From Clostridia bacterium (GTDB taxonomy: Bacteria; Bacillota; Clostridia; Oscillospirales; RGIG577), in contig JAFWDJ010000011.1 of the NCBI GenBank assembly GCA_017513095.1, forward strand, positions 111,936 through 175,935: a stretch of DNA of 64,000 nucleotides, read 5' to 3'. Under the pieces are notes generated by a model. It was not told the origin of the DNA. It was given only the letters and a program-made list of their open reading frames with translations, and searched no databases. The translations under genes were made by a program, and so were the position numbers. This document shows positions 59,704 to 64,000 of the stretch, in pieces (the first letter of the stretch is position 1; every line of letters starts with the position of its first letter).

Positions 59704-61101
59704 TCACAAAAGAAGCGTGCGAAGAAACGCGGCAAACGCCTTGTTCGACGCGGTAAAATGTATAAGATACCCGTTTTCCGTGCGCTTTATAACCTTTGCA
59801 AAGACTTCCTCGAATACGACTTCCCCGCCCGACGTCTTTGAAAGCCTGAGATTATCCATAGGCCGAAGCTCGGTGTCGACGGTAATCACGGCCTCTATCG
59901 GCGAAAGCTCCGTAAACTCCGCGTTTACGGCGTCGGGGGCTATGTACTTGCCGCTTAAAATGTTCGCCTCGAAGGCGACGGGCTTTAAAAGCCGCCTCGG
60001 CACGGGGCGGTTCTCGTCGCGGCACGATACGTTATACGGCGCACCGAGGCCGTCCACGCTGTAAAGCGTTATCGGGCGCTTAACGCCCTTGGGCGATACC
60101 GTGAGCGTGTCGGAAATGTCGGCCTTCGATGTGAGCGCGGCGAACGTGTCGGGCGACACGAGTATCTGTCCTCCCACGCTGTAGCTTTCGATGCGGCCGC
60201 ATAAATTTACATGGCGTCCCACCACGCCGAACTTCATCCGCTTGTCTGAGCCGATGTTTCCCACGATGACCTCGCCCGTATTTATTCCGATGCCCATCTC
60301 GAGCGGCGGATAGCCGTGCGCGCGGTTATATTCGTTTACGCGCGCCATCTCGCGCTGCATCCCAATGGCGCATGCGACGGCCTTCGTCTCGTGATCCCCG
60401 CACGGCGCGGGCGCGCCGAATATGGCGAACACGGAGTCGCCGATAAACTCAATTATCGTGCCGCCGTGCTTATAAATTATGTCAACCATTGCACCGAGAT
60501 AAGAATTGAGCATGGAAAGCACGTCTTCAGCCTCCATGCCTTCGCTTAACGCCGTAAACCCACGAAGGTCGCTCATAAGCAGCGTTATGCGGCACTTTTT
60601 ACCACCGAGGCGGAGTCCTTCCGGCGTTTCGAGCAGACTTTTTACCACCTCATCGGAAATAAATCGTCCGAATGTCTCCGACAAAAGCCTGTTGCGCGAT
60701 TCGAGCTGTTCGTTCAGTGCATTTATGTAAACCATTGCGCTTTCCTTCGCGCTGACGCTCCGGGCGCGCTTTAAGAATACCGCGGCTCCCCCGCTTTTGT
60801 CGCGTCCCGAGGACGTGAGAATGAGCTTTTCAAACGCATCGCCGTTCTTATACAGCGCCCTGCGCTCGGAGAAGCTTATCCCCTCTGCTGCCGCGTCAAA
60901 GAGAGCGCGCGAGAGCCCTTCGGGGCCGTCATCCGAAAAAACGGCCTCAAAATGCCTGCCGCAGAGCGCGTCGGCCTCTGCGTAAAAAAGAGCGCACGCG
61001 GCCCCGTTTGCATATTCAATCACGCCGCGTGCATTTATATACATAACTCCGAACGGCATATTTTCAAGTATGCCGTTCTTTAAATCATATGCTTCTCCCA
61101 T
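59704..61101 (-). CDS. PAS-class III nucleotide cyclase with atypical substrate residues
   Basis: 465 residues. A PAS domain spans 8-115 and a class III cyclase domain spans about 168-345. Metal Asp residues are D178 (LLMSDLRGF) and D222 (EFIGDSVFAIFGAP). The transition-state pair is N299 and R303 (VNLCGRIE). The base-selecting positions are Glu218 (usually Lys in adenylate cyclases) and Gly292 in place of Asp/Thr, which leans towards guanylate or another nucleotide. A C-terminal region (about 360-465) has PilZ-like beta character (PRRLLKPVAFEANILSGKYI). No membrane segment is seen. It lies 15 bp after the cNMP-binding gene and overlaps pnuC. The start has no clear ribosome site. Confidence 0.85.
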   Translation of the reverse strand: MGEAYDLKNGILENMPFGVMYINARGVIEYANGAACALFYAEADALCGRHFEAVFSDDGPEGLSRALFDAAAEGISFSERRALYKNGDAFEKLILTSSGRDKSGGAAVFLKRARSVSAKESAMVYINALNEQLESRNRLLSETFGRFISDEVVKSLLETPEGLRLGGKKCRITLLMSDLRGFTALSEGMEAEDVLSMLNSYLGAMVDIIYKHGGTIIEFIGDSVFAIFGAPAPCGDHETKAVACAIGMQREMARVNEYNRAHGYPPLEMGIGINTGEVIVGNIGSDKRMKFGVVGRHVNLCGRIESYSVGGQILVSPDTFAALTSKADISDTLTVSPKGVKRPITLYSVDGLGAPYNVSCRDENRPVPRRLLKPVAFEANILSGKYIAPDAVNAEFTELSPIEAVITVDTELRPMDNLRLSKTSGGEVVFEEVFAKVIKRTENGYLIHFTASNKAFAAFLRTLLL

Positions 61102-61116
61102 AATTTTTACGTTGAT

Positions 61117-61650
61117 TTAAAACATCATACCGTTGTACGACTCCCCGAAATACGCGTTGCCGACGTATATTTCCTCGCCCGTGTCCTTGTCTATGATGGT
61201 CGCCGACTGAACGTACATGTCGGAATACTTCTTCAGCCGCTCCCGAAGGCCTTTTTTCTTAATGTGCCCCGTCTCGTCCATACTCTCCGCAATCGTGCGG
61301 CATGCCTCCATAAATTCGACGGTGAGACTCCTGAGCCGCTTCGAAAGGTTTGTCATTATCTCAACGGCTATCTGCGGATGCTCGCCTATGAACTGATGGA
61401 ACGTGTCGGCGTCGATCGCGGTGACGAGCGCGTCCTCGGTTACAACGGCCGCGGCAGAGCGCGGCATATTGTCAATGAGCGCCATCTCGCCGAAATAGTC
61501 GCCCGTCTCGATTTCTGCGAGCATTCTCTGGCGCGGCGTGCCGTATTCGATAAAAATGCCCACCTTGCCCGAATTTATATAATACATCTCTTTTCCCTTA
61601 TCTCCCTGGCTGAAGATAACGTCGTTCTTCTTAAAGGCCAGCTCTGTCAT
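61117..61650 (-). CDS. Cyclic nucleotide-binding domain protein without DNA-binding domain
   Basis: 177 residues. One Crp-type cNMP-binding domain occupies residues about 1-120, with the phosphate-binding cassette DYFGEMALIDNMPRSAAAVV keeping Glu and Arg. The C-terminal 50 residues are helical and charged, ending in a unique tail (EEIYVGNAYFGESYNGMMF), with no helix-turn-helix. It is therefore a sensor or adaptor and not a transcription factor. ATG 61650 is chosen with GGAGG upstream; the GTG nine bases earlier overlaps that site. It is the first gene of the cNMP-binding/cyclase/pnuC operon, probably detecting the cyclase product. Confidence 0.87.
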   Translation of the reverse strand: MTELAFKKNDVIFSQGDKGKEMYYINSGKVGIFIEYGTPRQRMLAEIETGDYFGEMALIDNMPRSAAAVVTEDALVTAIDADTFHQFIGEHPQIAVEIMTNLSKRLRSLTVEFMEACRTIAESMDETGHIKKKGLRERLKKYSDMYVQSATIIDKDTGEEIYVGNAYFGESYNGMMF

Positions 61651-61702
61651 TTTTCGCACACCTCCGTCAGCGCCTTTTCGGCGGTCATGGTTTTATATTA
61701 TT

Positions 61703-61783
61703 ATTGTATCACACCGTTTTTTCGTTTAAAACCGAAAAAATAAAAATTTTTCCTCTTTCGTTTCTCAAAAAGTGTGATACAAT
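61703..61783. repeat. Inverted pair of the 12-mer GTGTGATACAAT between divergent genes
   Basis: GTGTGATACAAT occurs on the minus strand at 61714-61703 and on the plus strand at 61772-61783, between the divergent starts at 61650 and 61833. Each copy contains a TACAAT-like -10 box for the gene it points to. Confidence 0.45.
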
Positions 61784-61832
61784 GATTTTATAGACTTTTT
61801 AAGTCACAATTCTATATCAGGGAGAGATAAAA

Positions 61833-62795
61833 ATGAAAAAAAGTACAAAAATTATCGCTCTTGTGCTGGCTTTAGCCGTGCTGTTTTCCTTCTGTATGAT
61901 ATCGCTTGCGGCCGATGACGACGCGGCGGCGGCAGATACGACCGAAGCGGCCGCACCGGCTGACGACGGCGCAGCGGGCAGCGACGCGGCTTTGGCCGAC
62001 GATACGGCGGCCGGCGACGACACGGCGACCGGCGGTGACGCAGAGCCCCCCGTGGTAATCTCGGCTCCCGAGGAGCCCGCAGATGTGGCCGCATTTTCGT
62101 TTGAGGACGTTCCGGAGGATCACTGGGCATATATCTACATCATGGATATAAAGGCGCGCGGCATAACCACCGGCATGACCGCGACCACCTTCGGCCCCGA
62201 GGAAAACCTCACCCGCGCACAGTTCGTGACCTTCCTCGGCCGCCTCTCGAACGCCGACGTTTCGGACTACATGGATACCGAATTTGAAGACGTTGAGATT
62301 GATTCCTGGTACGGCGGATACGTTGAGTGGGCGCGCGTAATGGGCGTCACCACGGGCACGACCGAGACCACGTTCGACCCCGGCGCAAACATCACGCGCG
62401 AGCAGATGGCGACGATGGTATTCCGTTACATCACGGCAAGCAACATTGACCTTGCTGTGAACGATTACGCTCAGTCCGGCATAATCGCGGACATTGAGGA
62501 CGCAAACGACTATGCGATAAACGCAATAGACGCGCTTGTTGCAAATACGCTGATGAGCCTTGACGAAAACCAGAACTTCCGTCCGAAGGACAACGCTACC
62601 CGTGCCGAAATGGCACAGGTGCTCTCGCTCGTTCCCGAGCCGACCGAGGCTTCGGCAGATGACGCGGCAGCAGATGACGCGGCAGCAGATGACGCGGCAG
62701 CGGACGGCGGTGCAGCAACGGACGACGGTGCAGCGGCAGACGACGGTGCAGCGGCAGAAGGCGACGGCGCTGCAGCGGACGATACGGCAGCATAA
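61833..62795 (+). CDS. S-layer homology (SLH) domain exported protein
   Basis: 320 residues. The signal peptide is residues 1-26 (STKIIALVLALAVLFSFCMI). An Ala/Asp-rich low-complexity segment follows to about residue 75, then three SLH motifs (FEDVPEDHWAYIYI; FEDVEIDSWYGGYVEWARVM; IADIEDANDYAINAIDALVA), which bind pyruvylated wall polymer. The C-terminal 50 residues are another Ala/Asp repeat (ADDAAADDAAADDGAA), encoded by near-identical GCAGATGACGCG units. There is no further functional domain, so it is a surface anchor or filler. GGGAGAG precedes ATG 61833. Confidence 0.88.
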   Translation: MKKSTKIIALVLALAVLFSFCMISLAADDDAAAADTTEAAAPADDGAAGSDAALADDTAAGDDTATGGDAEPPVVISAPEEPADVAAFSFEDVPEDHWAYIYIMDIKARGITTGMTATTFGPEENLTRAQFVTFLGRLSNADVSDYMDTEFEDVEIDSWYGGYVEWARVMGVTTGTTETTFDPGANITREQMATMVFRYITASNIDLAVNDYAQSGIIADIEDANDYAINAIDALVANTLMSLDENQNFRPKDNATRAEMAQVLSLVPEPTEASADDAAADDAAADDAAADGGAATDDGAAADDGAAAEGDGAAADDTAA

Positions 62796-62823
62796 AAACG
62801 TCAAAATATCTCAAATTTTCACT

Positions 62824-62858
62824 CCGTGCGGGGCAAAAACGCTCCGCACGGTTTTTTT
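62824..62858 (+). terminator. Terminator of the SLH gene
   Basis: CCGTGCGGGGC (62824-62834) with GCTCCGCACGG (62841-62851), then T7. The stem has one mismatch. Confidence 0.9.
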
Positions 62859-62973
62859 ATGCTCTCCCGGGCCGAAAAAATCGCAAAATAGTGTGTTTTT
62901 TTTGTAAAACCCACCCTTTAGTGTGATGCGCGCGCGGTATTTTGATATATAATTTATAATAGGTATTTATATA

Positions 62974-63006
62974 ACCGCGAAGACTGCGAAAAAACGCGGT
63001 CTCGCG
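62974..63006 (+). other. Stem-loop in the leader of the adhesin gene
   Basis: CCGCG-A-AGAC and GTCT-CGCGG flank an A-rich loop, about 75 nt before the start at 63080. It does not match a riboswitch class I know; its role is unassigned. Confidence 0.35.
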
Positions 63007-63079
63007 GGGCGAAATCCCAAAATCAATACAGTAAACAATGCAGCGATGCAATAAGCGTAAAGGAACAGAGGTAAGGGCC

Positions 63080-64000
63080 ATGAAAACAAAAAGAGTACTC
63101 GGTTTTATACTGACGGTATGCATGATTGCTACCATGCTGCCCGGCTCGGTATTTGCGGCGGGCGACGACTCCGTCCCTCCGTCCCCTTCGGGCGCGGTGT
63201 ATGATTCGGACGGTGCGAATACGAATGAAACGGGGGGAGGCGGCGACGCGAACATCGCCTACGGCGACGGCGCAATAGTCAACATCGGCGGCTCCGGCGA
63301 TGCGGACGCCTCCGGCGATGCGGACGCCTCCGGCGATGCGGACGCCTCCGACGACGCGGACGCCTCCGGCGATACGGACGGCTCCGATGACGCGGACGCC
63401 TCCGGCGATACGGACGCCTCCGGCGATACGGACGGCTACGACGACGCGGACGACGACGGTGAAAACATCGTCACGACGGATTCCGACAAGATGGGCGGAG
63501 ACGGCAGGCGTCTGCTTTCCGGCGAAGAAGAGGACGGCGAGAAAACGGCCGTGCTCAGCGAAGCGGAGCCCTTCTGCCCGGGGGACTGGATCGAACTCAG
63601 AAACGCAATGCAAACGGACGGAGATATACAGCTTACGCAAAAGATAACGGCCGAACGGGGGTACCCTCATCTGGTCGTCCCCGATAACGTGACCGTAACG
63701 CTCGATCTGAACGGACAGACCATAGACCGCGGTCTTACAGCAGAGGAGGCAGGCGACTTCGTCATCGAAGTCGAAGGCACGCTCGTCATAATCGACTCAA
63801 GCAAGGAAGGCACGGGCATGATCACCGGCGGCTATAGCAAGAGCGACGGCGGCGGCGTGTACGTTTGTTCCGGCGGCACACTCGATATGCGCGGCGGCTC
63901 CATAACCGGCAACACCGCAGACTACGGCGGCGGCGTGTACGTTTATTCCGGCGGCACCTTTAAAGTATCGGGCAGTGCAAGGGTCACGGGCAACTGCGAC
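63080..64000 (+). CDS. Large secreted beta-helix/adhesin protein (3' end beyond window)
   Basis: At least 307 residues, open to the window end. Residues 1-26 are a signal peptide (KTKRVLGFILTVCMIATMLP). Residues about 73-118 are a six-residue acidic repeat (GDADAS and variants GDTDAS, DDADAS), and residues 230 onwards show the TLDLNGQTIDRG and GGGVYVYSGGTFKVSGSARV units of right-handed beta-helix adhesins. Such proteins usually continue for a thousand or more residues and end with a wall anchor, which would lie outside the window. AGAGGTAAGG precedes ATG 63080. The acidic repeat suggests a stalk. Confidence 0.85.
   Translation, partial: MKTKRVLGFILTVCMIATMLPGSVFAAGDDSVPPSPSGAVYDSDGANTNETGGGGDANIAYGDGAIVNIGGSGDADASGDADASGDADASDDADASGDTDGSDDADASGDTDASGDTDGYDDADDDGENIVTTDSDKMGGDGRRLLSGEEEDGEKTAVLSEAEPFCPGDWIELRNAMQTDGDIQLTQKITAERGYPHLVVPDNVTVTLDLNGQTIDRGLTAEEAGDFVIEVEGTLVIIDSSKEGTGMITGGYSKSDGGGVYVCSGGTLDMRGGSITGNTADYGGGVYVYSGGTFKVSGSARVTGNCD
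63298..63435 (+). repeat. 18-bp tandem repeats coding for the GDADAS stalk
   Basis: GGCGATGCGGACGCCTCC and close variants (GATACG, GACGACGCG, GGCTCC) repeat head to tail about seven times in the adhesin gene, keeping the reading frame in multiples of six residues. Such units can vary in copy number. Confidence 0.85.

Noticed and set aside
61703..61783. A Crp site (TGTGA-N6-TCACA) for the cNMP-binding protein
   Set aside because: Only the TGTGA half is present in each copy, and the cNMP-binding protein here has no DNA-binding domain.
62960..63079. A cyclic-di-GMP or other riboswitch before the adhesin
   Set aside because: The conserved core of the known classes is absent; only a simple stem-loop is visible.
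63298..63435. CRISPR array
   Set aside because: The repeats are head-to-tail 18-bp coding units without spacers and stay in frame with a signal-peptide protein.

Overview
The window looks like chromosome of an endospore-forming anaerobic Clostridia (Firmicutes). Evidence: a 25-residue SpoVM, a SpoVAF-like germination protein, a V-type ATPase operon, the Pta-AckA acetate pathway, AddAB instead of RecBCD, CIRCE-controlled groESL, HxlR and XRE regulators, SLH-domain envelope protein and three old-yellow-enzyme (OYE) flavoproteins. No tRNA, rRNA, CRISPR array, transposase or origin was recognised. The DNA is fairly GC-rich, so most long antisense frames are codon-bias shadows.

Layout. 1-2114 (minus): TrkH (cut by the window edge) and TrkA, K+ uptake. 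2260-3190: a tiny Cys-rich protein, ribosomal L31 and a coiled-coil membrane protein that ends an addB-addA operon (2942-10203, minus). 10310-19018 (plus): nine-gene V-ATPase operon H-C-I-K-F-E-A-B-D with its own promoter and terminator. 19031-21431 (minus): pta-ackA. 21525-24596: an exported orphan, tmcAL (which uses acetate to modify tRNA-Met) and the minus-strand pair small-membrane-protein/spoVM. 24649-28950: a nitroreductase plus CofE-like ligase operon, divergent from a large OYE/FAD reductase. 28944-33721 (minus): SpoVAF-like protein, PAP2/XRE pair, flavodoxin-like reductase, membrane protein and SDR reductase. 33773-38549 (minus): two secreted BspA-type LRR proteins, one with five FnIII domains. 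38731-40838: groL, groS and CIRCE.

40932-44975: an rRNA methyltransferase and HxlR regulator diverge from an operon of two degenerate cyclophilin-fold proteins and a short OYE. 45022-47764: a decayed methyltransferase neighbourhood. A membrane-anchored methyltransferase gene is split by about 640 bp carrying a cupin gene and the start of an SfsA-like gene, and two methyltransferase modules share one inverted-repeat operator. 47923-53604 (minus): housekeeping run of cyclophilin, gpsA, plsY, der, DUF512 radical SAM protein, rpmF and YceD. 53865-57422: a third OYE, a small prophage relic and a phosphatase lipoprotein. 57507-61650: an HTH protein of unknown function, then a cNMP-binding protein, class III cyclase and PnuC operon. 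61833-64000: an SLH protein and the start of a large secreted beta-helix adhesin with 18-bp repeats.

The least explained loci are the HxlR/cyclophilin-like/OYE cassette, the cyclase/CNB/PnuC operon, the CofE-like/nitroreductase pair and the disrupted methyltransferase. All calls come from reading the sequence; no database search was run.
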